From: Spirometra erinaceieuropaei
Taxonomy: Eukaryota > Platyhelminthes > Cestoda > Diphyllobothriidea > Diphyllobothriidae
Length of the DNA: 64,000 bases
Direction of reading: 5' to 3'
Assembly: GCA_902702965.1 (NCBI GenBank)
Contig: CACRXP010000570.1
Location: 256,836-320,835, forward strand
Under the pieces are notes generated by a model. That model made no database searches, had not been told where the DNA came from, and was given only the letters and a program-made list of their open reading frames with translations. The translations under genes and the position numbers were made by a program. This document shows, one piece after another, positions 34,210-46,517 of this stretch; position 1 is the first letter of the stretch, and every line of letters begins with the position of its first letter.

Positions 34210-36299
34210 GTATATACAGTAGTATACTAGGTTTGCGGTGGAAATCTGGCCGTCTGCGTTAAAAACACGTGGAGATTTTACAAGTGAAAGGGTGTGTGCC
34301 TTCACCACTGATGTTCAATGTCCGTGTGATTTAAATTGTCTTTTCTGAAACGATACTCTCAACATGTTTAAATATGGGACTTGTAGGAAGTTAAACCCTT
34401 TAAAAAGTTGCCCTTAAAGGAGAAACCTTTCAGCTTTACAGTCTGATCGTCGTTCAGGACGGTGTCCATCGTATGTCCTACAGCAGGGTAGGTGCAGGGA
34501 CGGTCCCTTGCGACAGCAGACTTTCGCTGCTGCATTAAAAAGATCACATACGCGATCAGACGCAGTGGCTGACAACTTGTAATTCATCTGTGCGTGCCAA
34601 GCACGTCTGGTTCCCACGCAACGAAGTAGGATTTAAAATAAACAAGGGGCGACTCGGATCTCAACAAATTGGGAGTGCCATAGAGGCCATGTTGGGGGAG
34701 TCATTGCAGTTTGACTCTCCGACCTTAGAGGAGGACCGAGTTGGCCCATCAGTTGTCAGTCTCCTAAGCCATGGTTTTTAGAGCATGGTGATAGTTTAAA
34801 AGCGTGTAGGGTTGTTTATAGTGAGGAAGTGCGCTAAAGTGTCATAGGGACGCAACCCTTCAGAGCCGACCTCACTCCCCCTTCGCTCTCTCAGCTGCAA
34901 GTTAACTGCCCAAGCCGGTCAGCCATCTGATGCGGAAATTGGGCACAAGTGGGTAACAGAGCTAAAGAGCCCGTCTGCTGCCCACACAAAACATCAGAGT
35001 TTCCGAAGAGGCAACTCGGCTCGGATACCGCGTGCGTAAGAACCCGTTAGAGCTTTTGAAAAAAATAACAACTGAGGCCACCTATTCGCAGTTTTTGTAA
35101 TCCTGGCATCCTACAATCTCACCCGTAACGATCAATATTGGGTCACCTCAATCCAACAGGGGACATTCAGTTGTTCTTAAGACCGTACAATCCATTTCTG
35201 CAGTCAATAAAGCACTTGAAAAGCGTGAGTGTGGGATGCAGCATTGCTTTCAATACCTCGCCGTGAAAACTTGAAAAAATCACCCACATTTAAGGAGTCC
35301 CCCACTCCCCAACGGCCCATCACACCTGAGGAAGTTCGACATTCCATCTGTCTTCTAAGGCACACAATAAAGCCACGAAAAATAGCATGTCTCTCTAGTC
35401 CGCTATTAAGCGGGTTTCCACTCCAGTACACATTCATCTGGGCTGCAAAGCACTATGTCCCCCAGCCCTTTTCCTGCTCAATCGCATTGAGGGTGTAAAG
35501 GGCACAGATAATGTCCTCCTCATGCTCTCTGCGGCCCCAGTTCTCTTATTAACTAACCCGCTACAAATGGTCTCGGCACTAGTACGGGGTAAGACAGGAC
35601 TGATCAATTACCACTTTTCCAGGGCTTTCTAACCGCGAGATAATAAGGCTTGAGCTCCATCAAACTTTGTTTTTCGATAAGACACGGGAATAGGAGCTCC
35701 TCGCAGTGTAGCTGCCCTTGCGCCAAATTCCACAAGGGGTGCCTATTCTCGTGTCCTAACACTAACCTTAACTCCAGACTTTATTGCAGCCCTAACCTCC
35801 ACACTAAATCTACGCTTAGCCCCAACGCTAACCCTGACCGCCATATAAATTAGCGCAGGGCCTTCGGGATAGGGTGGGGGTTCCAATTCCCGTGCCTTGC
35901 CTGTGTTCCTAGTGTCCGACGAGAAAAGTTTCTCCACTTCACACTCTGGTATTTCTTTACTCTTCGGCCATTATCCTTGATGGGGAGGCCCGACAAACCC
36001 CCTCAGCAGCAGACTTAAAGTCCCAATTATTAACTGCGCACTCCTCCAGAGTGACGGCCTACAGAACCATTGTGATGGAACCTGCATCCCAGTCACACAC
36101 GCACAAGCGTTTAATTGTCAACTACTAGATTTTTCCTCATTTTTCTGCTGTGAAAAGAAGTGTTGGACACAAATTGCGATCAGAGGGCAAGCACTCTCTA
36201 TTTGCTATTTACATTTAATTCCAGCCTAGTGCTGGAGCCGATTTCTTATTTCATTCCTGAATTCTGCTGGGCTCCGCCCTCCCACTATATCGAAAGTTC
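34210..36299. other. Intergenic, telomere-like patch inside
   Basis: There are no recognised genes. It includes the degenerate CCTAAC tract at 35754-35842. Confidence 0.4.
35754..35842. repeat. Degenerate telomere-like repeat (CCTAAC-type)
   Basis: Repeated CCTAACACTAACCTTAAC, CCCTAACCTCC and GCTAACCCTGACC units, interrupted. Weak inverted similarity flanks it (GACACGGGAATAGGA at 35681 against the reverse complement near 35881-35895), as in the clearer elements at 57836 and 59776. Confidence 0.6.
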
Positions 36300-36690
36300 G
36301 AACGTCGTGACCGACGATATCCACAGTGTGCTTCACAACAGCGTATGAGCACGGACGGTGACTTGCGCAAAAAATTAGTTTATAGTGGCAGTAGACTTGC
36401 GCAGTACCTACTGCACTCTTCCCTCCCCCGCCTTTATCCTTTCATAAAAAAGTCAAGAAGACCAGAGGCGGGATGAGACGCAGGTGGATGACACGGTGAA
36501 CGAAACTGCACCTAGGCGAACACCCACACCCCCTGGTACACAACAAGCATTGACCAGGATGTTAAACAGACATTTGCGACTCGGATCCCAATTGGCGCGG
36601 CGTGAGTCTGCAATTGTGTCCGCCATCGCGCTCCGAATGTTGGCATTTGTTGTGATCCGCATTCCCGATAACGCCTGTCAGAATTTGATC
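36300..36690 (+). repeat. Dispersed repeat R9, copy 2
   Basis: It is collinear with 2975-3470: GTGACCGACGATATCCAC, CGGACGGTGACTTGCGCA, TTAGTTTATAGTGG, CACCTAGGCG, ACCAGGATGTTA and GTTGTGATCCG blocks. It lacks the long ACC tract of copy 1. Confidence 0.6.
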
Positions 36691-38038
36691 TTAGCTCCGT
36701 GTTGGTCCAGCCCTACTATCACCTGACCCGTTCTAGGCACACTCCCTGACCTAATAAGTTATACGTCACGTTTGGGAACGTGGATACTGTTTTCTTTATC
36801 AATCAGAGATTCTCGATTTGTTTTTTTGTGGAAATATTCTGCCGCTCTCTCTGTTGTTCCTGGGGCCAGATCAAAGCTCAGATCCCCGCATAGGTTAGTA
36901 AACGCTAGTCGACAAAACCAATAAAACTTTCTTCAAAAAAAACGCCAGTTCATGCGTGACTGTCTGTTTCCGGGACATAATTCATCATCTTCGGTTGCCT
37001 GACTGAACAAATTCCTTTTCCGGTTCAGAGGAGAATTTCTACACTTCAAAGTCGTGCGGTCTATTTAACCTGCTAGCTGTTGTATTCGTCCACCGAAGAT
37101 AAACCGAGTTGAAGACGACTTACTCTCCCCTTAATCCCTCGTCTCAAGCGGTGTAAGCCATCTCGTCGTCCAGACCTCATTGGTAGTTCAACCATACTCG
37201 TACCCCCTCGTATATTTAAGCAAGCTCTGCATCTATTTGAAAGAGGGCGGTTCGTAGGTAGAAACGCCTTCTCTTACTGCATGGAAGACTATTTCCACTA
37301 ATGGATGACTGGAAAACCTAGTGAAGGATAGCAAGCGCACTGACGAGATTTTTAATTAATCCCTTAACAAGCATTTTGCGGAACCATTGCTTAGTCCTCG
37401 CCGGATCGATGGACGCGTTGAGACAGTCTCTGTTCTGTCCACTCCTGAATATTTACAGATGTGGGGATTGCTATGTTGGACAGAATACTCACAACTCCCA
37501 CCTTTGTTCTGTCACTGCGTCAACGAGGTGCTTGGCTAATTTTTCCGGAAGTATGTTTGGTCTGTTTTGTTAGCACACAAAAACAATTCAGAAGGTTTTG
37601 CTCAGTGGTTTCCCCGTTCTTGGTCAAACTTTTTGGTGTTGTCTGTAGGAGACAAACATCCAATTCAATCTGGCATTTATGTTGGTAAAGTCTCCACGTC
37701 GATAGCCATTAAGAACTGGAGGTGTCAAACAGGCTAAATCCTCCTGAAAGTACTGCTATAATTGTTCCCAAGACACGCAGAATTATTTAATTCGTCCTCC
37801 GAAATTTCAGGCTTATGGAAATTAGAACCCGTCTGTTTTTGACTGTTCAGAAATTGCATCTGTGCGGTATCTCCTCACAAGAAGGATCTTGCCTTTGGAA
37901 ATTCTAAACCTACCCTGCAGGAGGCACCGTCGGATCCTAGGTCTTGAGGCTTTGTCTCACGCTCGTGCTCTTACTCTTCCGTATTCCATAGAGAGTCTTG
38001 ATTATGCTTGTTATTATAATTATCTCGATGCATGCCTT
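36691..38038. other. Intergenic, nothing recognised
   Basis: Only short frames without domains. Confidence 0.4.
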
Positions 38039-38982
38039 CAGTCAGTGACCGATCTCATGAAATGCTAACCGAAATTCTGAAATGTGTTTTTGAGTGGGAG
38101 GGATTATTTAGGTGGGACTGTAGGATTTATTATCCTGTGACGAAATACCATGATATTTAAGACATGTCAGTGTTGGTCTTCAAATGGACTCCTCTTCGAT
38201 CACCTACGAGAATCGGAATCGGTAAAAATGACTACTTGGGTAGTATGACCGTTTCCATAGATTTTTGGCGTTTTGCTAAATTAAAATATAGTCTACAGAA
38301 AATCTTCAGAAAAATAATATTTCTTTTAATCATCTGGCAACAAATCATGTCTTTTGGTTTTAAAAATTTTTTCCGATTCCCGACAAATCTCGGACTCGAT
38401 TTGCAGTCACGTTTTCGTTTAGGGTTTTCAGTCTTCAAGGTGAATACTTTCTGTGCAGAGAAAAACATAAAATCCCTCATGTCATTAAGGAAATACCTTA
38501 TGAAACTCGTAAAATTTTGCAGCTTGTATGGACTATGTCATATACCTAATGCGGAACATTAGTAAGCAGACAGAAACGATGCAATTTGGTGCACAATCTT
38601 AAAAAAACCCATAACTAGAAATTTTTTAAAGTCAAATGATACCCTATTTTTGGAGTGAATAATTTGAAGAAGTGATCTGCTACCAAATGAATACAAGAAG
38701 GAATATTATTGTGTATATTCTCTGCAAAATATTTTTGACCTCATGAGAGCATTGAAAACTGATAAAGAAATGCATGCTACTTAAGTAGTCGTTTTTACCG
38801 AACAAGTTTATTGCAGGCGACCGAAAAAGGCGCATTCAAAAGTCTACACCCTGGCGTGTCTGAAATATTACGGAATTACATCGCAAAATAGTCGATATTT
38901 CAAACCCACCTAAGTAATCCTTCCCAATCAAAAACACTCTTTGGAATTTCGGTTAACGTTTCATGAGATCGATCAATGACTG
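38039..38982. mobile_element. Foldback (long inverted-repeat) element, copy C
   Basis: 944 bp, beginning CAGTCAGTGACCGATCTCAT and ending ATGAGATCGATCAATGACTG. The arms are about 300 bp, with inverted CTCATGAAA, GTTAACCGAAATTC, GTAGGCGAYCG-type and ACTACTTAAGTAG-type blocks shared with copies A and B. The length is almost equal to copy B. The flanks here are TT/AA rather than TA/TA, so the exact border or target site differs. The open frames inside (for example 38164-38562) run through both arms and show no transposase motif. Confidence 0.75.
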
Positions 38983-41562
38983 AATCGTTGTCCACTACTC
39001 AAACTGCAAAATACCGCCTCAAATCTTCATTGGATAAAATTTATAACCCCACCAAACTAGCAATGGATGTAAAGGTAATGTAAAACACGTTTTGTCTAGA
39101 TCGACCGTGGTTGTTGTTAAGAATTCAGGCCAACTTAGAAAAATTCTTGACACATAATCTACTGAGACTACCTTCCACAGAGATGGTTCCACTCCAAACC
39201 GAACCGATGACTTCTACTGTTAGTTCGCATATTAGTTTCCTCGTTGGTCCTTGTCACCTCCGACACGCCCGATCAGCCCCGTTCCCACCTCACCTTGTCT
39301 CATATCCTGAGCGGCAACTTTTACCTGGCGAAACACTACCGCGACTCACACACGCTTTTTCACAATACAAAACTATTATGCGGTCAGGTAGTACTCGAGC
39401 TTTTGATCCATGTGTTTTTTCGCTGTTTACTGACTGTTAGTTTCATGCATGCAAGTAAGTTCCATGACACCTGTAAGCGTGCGTTCAAAGTGATAATGAT
39501 AATAATAATAATAGTAGTTATTATTCGTGGTCGGATAGCAGAAGGCAGTGCTTTTTTTCTCACGAAGCATGAGATATTGCAGTACCTACGTCCAATGTTT
39601 GACAAGTGATATAATGCAAAATGATGAAAACTTATCTCGAGAGAGAATGGATCGCGCATAATTTGGGAATGCTGTGGACCAGGGTGCAGGTGGATTGGGG
39701 TTGGAAATATAACGGAATTACACGAATATTTAAAAGAATACAATTCTGTGCTCAAGAAGATTTTAGTGCCTACGAAACTAAAATAAGGAATAAAAATACC
39801 CGTGCGTTTTTCCTAGGTCAACACGCAATGTATGCAACCTTATGCAAGAATTCCTTCCCAACCTCTAGCAATGCAGGCAACTCGAAAGATTTTCAATCAG
39901 AAGTCAGCCTGGGGATGAGTGTTGTCGTTGCACCCAGACATTATATTTTATGCAGGATGAGATTGCCGACGAAGGATAAGGGAGGCTGAAGTGGGCATTT
40001 CCGACTTTCCGGCCGTCATCAGCTTGCCATAGTTAACGCCTGAGGCTATCCACAGATTACTAGTCGCTGTGCGACTGCCTGCGGGGATATAGATCAAGCT
40101 CCAACAGACACAACAATCCCGTACCGCGATCGGCGAGCGGCCTCAACGATACTACTTTATTTTCACAGTTTCAGTCAATTTCCCACAAGTCTCGCGTCCT
40201 ACCATGTTTCCCCAAGCTGCATTCATCAATGATGCAGGAGCCTAGTGCTTGGGAAACCAGACCGAAATACACGTAAAGAGGTCCACTGATTAACTCAGTT
40301 TATTCAAAAAGGGGTTCATAATATGCGCAAACGGGAAGCTTTTCGCAGCGCAGGGTAACGATTCACATACCAGGGCTGAATTTCGAGTGAGGGGAGCGCT
40401 GGCCGCCAACCAAAAAGTTCAAAGCTCAAGAAGCCAGAGACAGTCCAAAGTACAATAGAACGAATTCACAAAAGGCCCTCGGGCATAAACGCGCAGAAAA
40501 CAAAGACAGTATTTTGACAAAATTTGGCGGTGAGACAAAGTGGATGCGAGGCACGTAAACACGCTAACCTGGTCTGGCGCCCAAGTCGTGACTCAAAAAT
40601 ATTGGTTGTAGAAGAATTTGCTGCAACCTCCGGGCAAGACACTCAACGTGGCAAAACTATTCGACTTTCACAGACCACACACGCACAGGGCTGACTCCTT
40701 ATAACGCGGTTTTTAAACCGTATTCAATTTTATGCAAATGTGAAGAAGTGGTTCGTCTTCCCTATAACCACACTTTGTTATGTCAGTCGAGAGACCAGGG
40801 AGCAGTTTCGGACGTTACAGCACACTCAGGAAACTCTCGGAGGGAAAAAATGATCAAGACCAACGATCCATGGGGTTATTTTTGAAAAAATCCCTGTTTT
40901 ATAGTAGAACAGTTGAGGAAGAGGCCCTAAAGTACACGAATTAACTGGGAAGAAACTGTGGTCAGATGCATTCAATCAAGCCCAAAGGGTTTAGCATTAG
41001 GTAACGGACTCGCTATCCTTTCGGTTCCAATCGGTACGATCAATTCAGATATAAATGACCTTCCCCAGATCTGATTGTAGGACAAAAGATGTTCTTTTTC
41101 TCTTTTGCCTAGAGACAAAATCACACACAGTGTTTTCTTCACAAAGTATGAGTTTTTCCGTTCCTGGTTAGGTAAGTACCTGATCTAAAACGACTGGAAA
41201 TACCAGGTGGCGTGGTACTGATTTATCTCAGTTCAATCTGGTGCTTAAAACTCATCTGATGGACGATCCCGTCTGTCGGCTATCTGCGATATAGGTATGC
41301 GCATCTCTGTATATTTTGGATCCAAATGGTGGTCAGAGTTATGGTCGCCTGAAGGGGGGCAAAGTGAGATTGGTAGAATTCTGTGTCAATCTACCCGTCG
41401 CTCTGTCACCAATTCCTCTGCCTGGCCGTTTGCGGTCTGACAGATGCCTGCCTCTTTGTGACGCCTATTAGCAGTTTGAGATGATTGCTTCAAGGAACTA
41501 ATGTACAGATGCACACCTATTCTTCTATAAATATATATGCAAATATATATCAAGCGAATAAT
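38983..41562. other. Intergenic; AAT run and SINE remnant
   Basis: There is a short AAT run near 39497-39515 and a diverged minus-orientation SINE body at 39950-40060 (GACGAAGGATAAGGGAGGCT, then CGGCCGTCATCAGC). No gene was recognised. Confidence 0.4.
39950..40060 (-). mobile_element. Degenerate SINE body
   Basis: It is collinear with the minus-orientation family body, with many substitutions. Confidence 0.5.
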
Positions 41563-41636
41563 TTCAGAAATTAATCAGTGCAGGACTTGGAGTTAAATCT
41601 CCGGGACATGACTTTTTAGGGTCAGAACCGAAATTT

Positions 41637-41638
<2 letters not shown>
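41563..41638 (+). repeat. Dispersed repeat R5 fragment
   Basis: The blocks ATAATTTCAGAAAT, CAGTGCAGGAC, TTGGAGTTAAATCTCC and ACATGACTTTTTAGGGTC, then CCGAAATTTC, recur at 42108-42195, and in part at 55905-55935, 56085-56160 (inverted) and 61745-61810. Confidence 0.65.

Positions 41639-41676
<38 letters not shown>
41639..41676. repeat. (AT)n microsatellite
   Basis: About 19 AT units directly adjoining the inverted repeat at 41677. Confidence 0.95.
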
Positions 41677-41678
<2 letters not shown>

Positions 41679-42011
41679 CGAAGAAGAATGAGTCCTTTGG
41701 GAAAATGAACAAACTTTATTTCGTAAATTTTCGAGTCTGGTTCCCCAGCTCGTCTTCAGACGTGTAGTAAGTGCGAAGAAACAGTCAAAATTTAAACAAT
41801 GCCGAAAAAATCGATTTTGCTCTGTCATGGCTGAGGATGGGTTAATGCTTTGGGCAGCCATGACAGATCAAAATCGATTTTTTCGGCATTGTTTAAATTT
41901 TGACTGTTTCTTCGCACTTACTACACGTCTGAAGACGAGCTGGGGAACCAGACTCGAAAATTTACGAAATAAAGTTTGCTCATTTTCCCAAAGGACTCAT
42001 TCTTCTTCGAA
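41677..42011. repeat. 157-bp near-perfect inverted repeat
   Basis: The arms 41677-41833 and 41855-42011 are reverse complements with only about two mismatches and a 21-bp loop. The right arm, read on the plus strand, contains CTGAAGACGAGC, a hairpin, then ACTCGAAAATTTACG and AAATAAAG. This 3'-end-like motif is seen again at 63403-63480. It looks like two inverted 3' ends of one retroelement family. Confidence 0.9.
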
Positions 42012-42107
42012 TTATGTTTCTTGGGATGCCCATCTTCCAATATAAATATATATATATTCAAGTGGATATAGGAAAAAATCCTGACTCCAGCTGTTAATAT
42101 ATTCAAG

Positions 42108-42200
42108 TGAATAATTTCAGAAAATCTTGAGTGCGGGACATGGAGTTAAGTCTCCGGAGCATGACTTTTTAGGGTCGGACCCGAAATTCCAACGAACATT
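42108..42200 (+). repeat. Dispersed repeat R5, second local copy
   Basis: It matches 41563-41638 (GAGTTAAGTCTCCGG, GCATGACTTTTTAGGGTC, CCGAAATTCC). The two copies bracket the 157-bp inverted repeat and its AT run, so the inverted repeat may have inserted beside or into an R5 array. Confidence 0.65.
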
Positions 42201-42288
42201 TGAGTCGAAGATAATCGACTACTGTGGAATAACCACGTAATGCCCATTCTCCAAAACGAGTAGTACTACAATTAATATGAAATGTATA

Positions 42289-42510
42289 TGCCAAAGACAC
42301 TATTTCGTACTGCCAACACAGATACTAACTAAAAGTTCAGACACGTGTTTCGTCGACATCCTGTCGCATAGATAACGCTGGGGGACCCACTGAAAAGCCG
42401 AACTCTCCGCAGCTGTGTCACGCAGCGGCAGAATATCGGCGAAACACGTGTCTGGGCTTTTAGTTGGTATCTATGTCGGGAGTACGGCATAGTATCTTTG
42501 GCGTATATAT
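42289..42510. repeat. Inverted repeat with ACACGTGTTTCG ends (R5b)
   Basis: The left arm, about 42289-42347 (ending in CAGACACGTGTTTCGTCGA), is mirrored at about 42448-42508 (GGCGAAACACGTGTCTGGGC, then TTTTAGTTGGTATCTATGTC). The same right-arm block occurs at 56255-56325, and a fragment at 53440-53465. The function is unknown. Confidence 0.6.
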
Positions 42511-44779
42511 ATCCACATATATGAGTATATAATGTCAACGTTTGTGTGCTGTACCTGTCAGACACGCATGCAAAAATGGACGGGAAACAGCCACTGAAGA
42601 TGAAGGAGGCCAAGGTGAAAATTCGGGGCGTTTTATCTCGATCAACAGAAGTCAAAAATATGGGCACCGTATCCTGAAAAGCAGCTGCCTGCGGCAGTCA
42701 ACTCGTGTTTACATTTTAAGAGAAAGCATATTGGTATATTGGGCAAAACTTAAAATACGCAACTTCACAACACACACACGAAAGCCCCCACATGCATGCA
42801 CTTGCGAGATTTTTTCTGACAGTTAAAAAACACTTAAATTAATGGAACGTCCACATTTTCCAACCACACGCGGAACTAACAGTGACTGCCAGGCAATGCG
42901 TAAATGTGTCGACCTAGGAGGTCTGGAAAATAGAGACTGGCGGCCAACGGAGCAATGCAATAACACTAAAGCTAAAGCAGTCCACCGGAAGCTGGTCAAA
43001 AGGGCGGCGATCGCCTACTCTTTGACCGCTCAGACTTCCGTACGAAAATGTACTGCAAGCGCCCAGCAGTGCTGTGTTGTGTTTCTTTTGGAAAAAGGCT
43101 GGTGACCAAACGTTAAACGGCGATTACAAGGAGTGTGGCAGAGCCGAGGCATTTCAAACATCTCTTTTCCCGTTGCCCGTTTCTGAAACAAAATTGCCGG
43201 TTAAACTGACGGATGTTGGTCGTGTGTGGGAGCTCACTGGAGGTTTACAGTTAAGCGGCAGCTTTTTCACATATCCGAGGAAGACCTATTCTAACCTAGG
43301 CGTTAATCCCTCCACCGAATTCGTATAGCCGGCCCTTATCGCAGAAGAAGCAAAGACTATACTTGGACTTGGAATGTTCTGCAGGGTTGCCAGAAATTGT
43401 TTTAAAGAAAGCAACCGAAAACTGAATCTCAGAGCTGGTAGATTTTCATCAGAAACGAAGTCGAAATGCCAACACTTCTGCATCGAGCTCGGATGTCCTA
43501 CTGACCAAATTATCATGGAGGCGTCTGACAGTCATGCGAACCGAACGCAATTTGCTTTTTATTTTTTATGACGCACGTCTAACTGTGCGCTTATCTTAGT
43601 CCCCTGTAGCATGTTCACAAGCCCGATTGACAATTATCTCTTCAGGTTATCGGAAATTCGCTGTGCGCAACTTTAGGAATCGTTCTCTGGTAAAAACAAT
43701 GTATCCGGCCAAAAGGACACACCGACAGGCTAAAGACCACGGCTCTACGATAAGACTTAAAAACAGCAAACCTGACTTTTAGAGAAATGTTTTTACAACT
43801 ATCTCCACAACTGATCTGAGATGCCGATGTCTTGTGCATGTCAACCATTCCTATGGTACACCTCCATTTCAATTATTAACAGCCCACACTACGCCCAATC
43901 CTCGCCTTTCGATAACGGCTTGGCCGGTGTCACTAGGACCGAACACTTAGCTCCCCAAGTAAAGGTTGAAACTGTGATCACTCTGCAACATGGAAATGAA
44001 TTTACACACCGTATGAATCTCATCTGGATGTCGGACAATCCAATATATCGTAAATCTACAATGGTAGGCTTCCCGAAATTATCGTGACGAAACAAATGCT
44101 TCGCTGAACTCCAGGACCCTGTAGGCAAATTCTTGAACCGGCAACTGGCCGTTATTAAATAGTTCGACAATTTATGAGTAAACTTTGCAGTCTCAAAAGG
44201 TCTTTCGTGTCTTTAATGCAGTACGTTGTAACAGTCGTAATGCAACTTGATTTCACAGTGACTGTGAGGTTTCGTCGTCAGTCTGTGAAAACGAGGGCGA
44301 GAGTTCAAATTCTAGGTGAAGCGGATAAAGCCCAGTTGGAGTTGATTGAGGAGTCGATTTTATGAAAACGCAAGGTGCTGCTGTTCTATTCAAGCTTGTT
44401 TAATTTTACTACTGAAGGGAAAGTCGGTAGTAAAGGAAGTCTACAAGAACTCGGCCTGGGTTGGTCACTAAGGCCATGGGTGTTAACGCCGTGTAGGAAG
44501 ATGTCATAACAACACACATTAAATAGCACCTGCTCTAGGATAAATTATCCGATGTTTTAGGTTAAAATTAAGAAAATTCGTCGACCAAAGATACTAAAAA
44601 GGACAGCGTTGATTATGCTGAAAAACGTAACTCTATTTTACATGCACACACTGCGAAAGCTAACTGCAAAACGGGAGTTTCCAATCTGCAAATCATGTAG
44701 CTAGGGCAAGCAGAAAATTTACAAGGGTGATAATTCTTTCCGTCTGGATGAAATCAGGCAAATAATGCTATTAGGGTAG
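42511..44779. other. Intergenic, nothing recognised
   Basis: Several frames of 60-95 codons are present; none has a recognisable domain. Confidence 0.4.
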
Positions 44780-44895
44780 AAGACGAAGATGCGATCACTG
44801 GAACAAGAAATTTATTGGCCTAACGTTTCGGATTCTCACTCGAATGCGTCATTAGAGACATTGGCAGATAAAGGTGACCGAAATAGAACTGGCTT
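44780..44895 (-). mobile_element. PLE family 2 3'-end fragment (R8), minus
   Basis: The reverse complement shows GAATCCGAAACGTTAGG, then CCAATAAATTTCTTG and CCAGTGATCGCATC, collinear with 25150-25235. It is more diverged than the other copies (CTAATGA in place of CTGATGA). Confidence 0.6.
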
Positions 44896-44919
44896 AAGCA
44901 TGGTCATTATCATCATCGT

Positions 44920-45003
44920 CACCACCACCACCACCACCACCACCACCACCACCACCACCACCACCACCACCACCACCACCACCACCACCACCACCACCAC
45001 CAA
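44920..45003. repeat. (CAC)n microsatellite
   Basis: About 27 uninterrupted CAC units. It sits just beyond the PLE fragment at 44780-44895. Confidence 0.95.
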
Positions 45004-46122
45004 CGGGCACACTTTTTTCTAGCAAACTCTAGGAGTATTTGTTTAAGCCATTTTGAACGAATTAACTTTGATGATGTGTAAGTCAAAAACCTTAAAAATA
45101 AAGAATATCAGTATTTAAAACAGCAGTCGATATTGCGAACCGGAAAGGAGGGATATGTGGAAACTCACCGGCTCGCGTTTGTCGTCCTTCCCTGAAACAA
45201 AAAACAACACAGTAGTCAGTAACGATCTAAGAGAAAAAGGGTCTGAAATGTACACAAACAGTTGAACTGATGTTTCGCCATCTGCACTCTTTATCATTCG
45301 GTGAGAGAACAAACCCTAATTTTGGATCATTGTGTCTAGAAAGCTGCATAGAGTCGGTATTTGCCTCCCAAACCGGCTGCGCCGCCGTCGGGTTAGACCA
45401 ATCCTGGGACCTCGGTGATCGCCATGCTAACACAACTTAAAAGTTGTGGGTTTGAGAGTTACACGCTCAATGAGTAACTCGATCCCACTAAAAAATGAGG
45501 ATCTAGCTATAAGAGTCCCTTCTTAGTGTGACTTCTACCACGCCAGTGAGTCACGGAGCAGTTGCTTCTTCGGTTACGATCGAGAATATTCATTGCAGTC
45601 GTTAATCGATCAGGTTACGAGACGTAATCGTCCTTATAACCTCCCTTCGTAGGACTCGTTTCTTCTGAGTCGTGGTGTTTGACTTAGTACATATTCTTTG
45701 ACAATATCAAGTACACTAGAACAAAAAACACCCTCTTAGGATTTTTGGGAGTCGACATGAATCTCATCAGCGGCGGACTTTCCTAACACCTACCTTATTG
45801 GGTAGATGCTCACTGAAGATACCTTAAATCAGATTAGGTTTTTCCAAAAATGGGATTCCAGCAAGGATCTCAACATTAAAACGGGCGTACTAAAAGCTAG
45901 TAAGTAGCAAGTTAACTTTAGGTTACAAAGAATTAGGCGGGGCGAGTTCGCAGTGTCCTAAAATCTAAAGATCAAACTTGAAACAACACTCAGACGAGCG
46001 TTAGACTGGAAAACGGGCAAACCACCTGTTTTTCGCCTAACTGCTCCCTCTAAGGAGGCTCACACCACCAGACCAGACAGGGGGGCGTTTTGCAAGTAGA
46101 CACAAAAGACATAGTTGGCTTT
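45004..46122. other. Intergenic, nothing recognised
   Basis: No convincing gene. Small frames at 45115-45433 (minus) lack a recognised domain. Confidence 0.4.
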
Positions 46123-46517
46123 AATTTATTGGGGCCAACAAATTTCGTGACGGCTTTTCAACTGCAACCCGTCTCTGCATTACATAGGTAACGAATGAAC
46201 GCGCACAACAGTATGAATTTGTACAGAATGGCAGTGCATAGGAGCAAGGTCAAAGTTCAAAATCATCAATAATCAGCTAAGACGTCCACATAAGCATCAA
46301 AAAGGAAAAAAGGAAGGCGAAATGTTAACAACGAATCACAGTCAGAGGAAAATAGAGGTGTGAGATTACCAGGGCAATTGCAGATTGATCACGTGATCTA
46401 ACTGCTTGCACAGGTCTGGTTTCTCCCTCCGTATGTAGGCTGCTTCCAAATAACGCAAGGTTCCAGTTGTACGTGCTCGGACAAGTACTCGAAAGGATGC
46501 TTTAGGGTCGACAACAT
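46123..46517 (-). mobile_element. Inverted 3'-end segment at the left border of the PLE
   Basis: These 395 bp are the reverse complement of 49749-50143. They comprise the PLE 3' untranslated region plus the last 45-50 codons of its protein in antisense. Such inverted partial copies at 5' ends are a known property of Penelope-like elements. The segment joins the forward, 5'-truncated coding sequence at 46518. Confidence 0.9.

Noticed and set aside
38164..38562. A transposase gene inside foldback copy C
   Set aside because: The frame spans an arm and the spacer, and has no catalytic motif; copies A and B do not keep it open.
44789..45022. A poly-Thr protein
   Set aside because: The frame is simply a read-through of the (CAC)n microsatellite.
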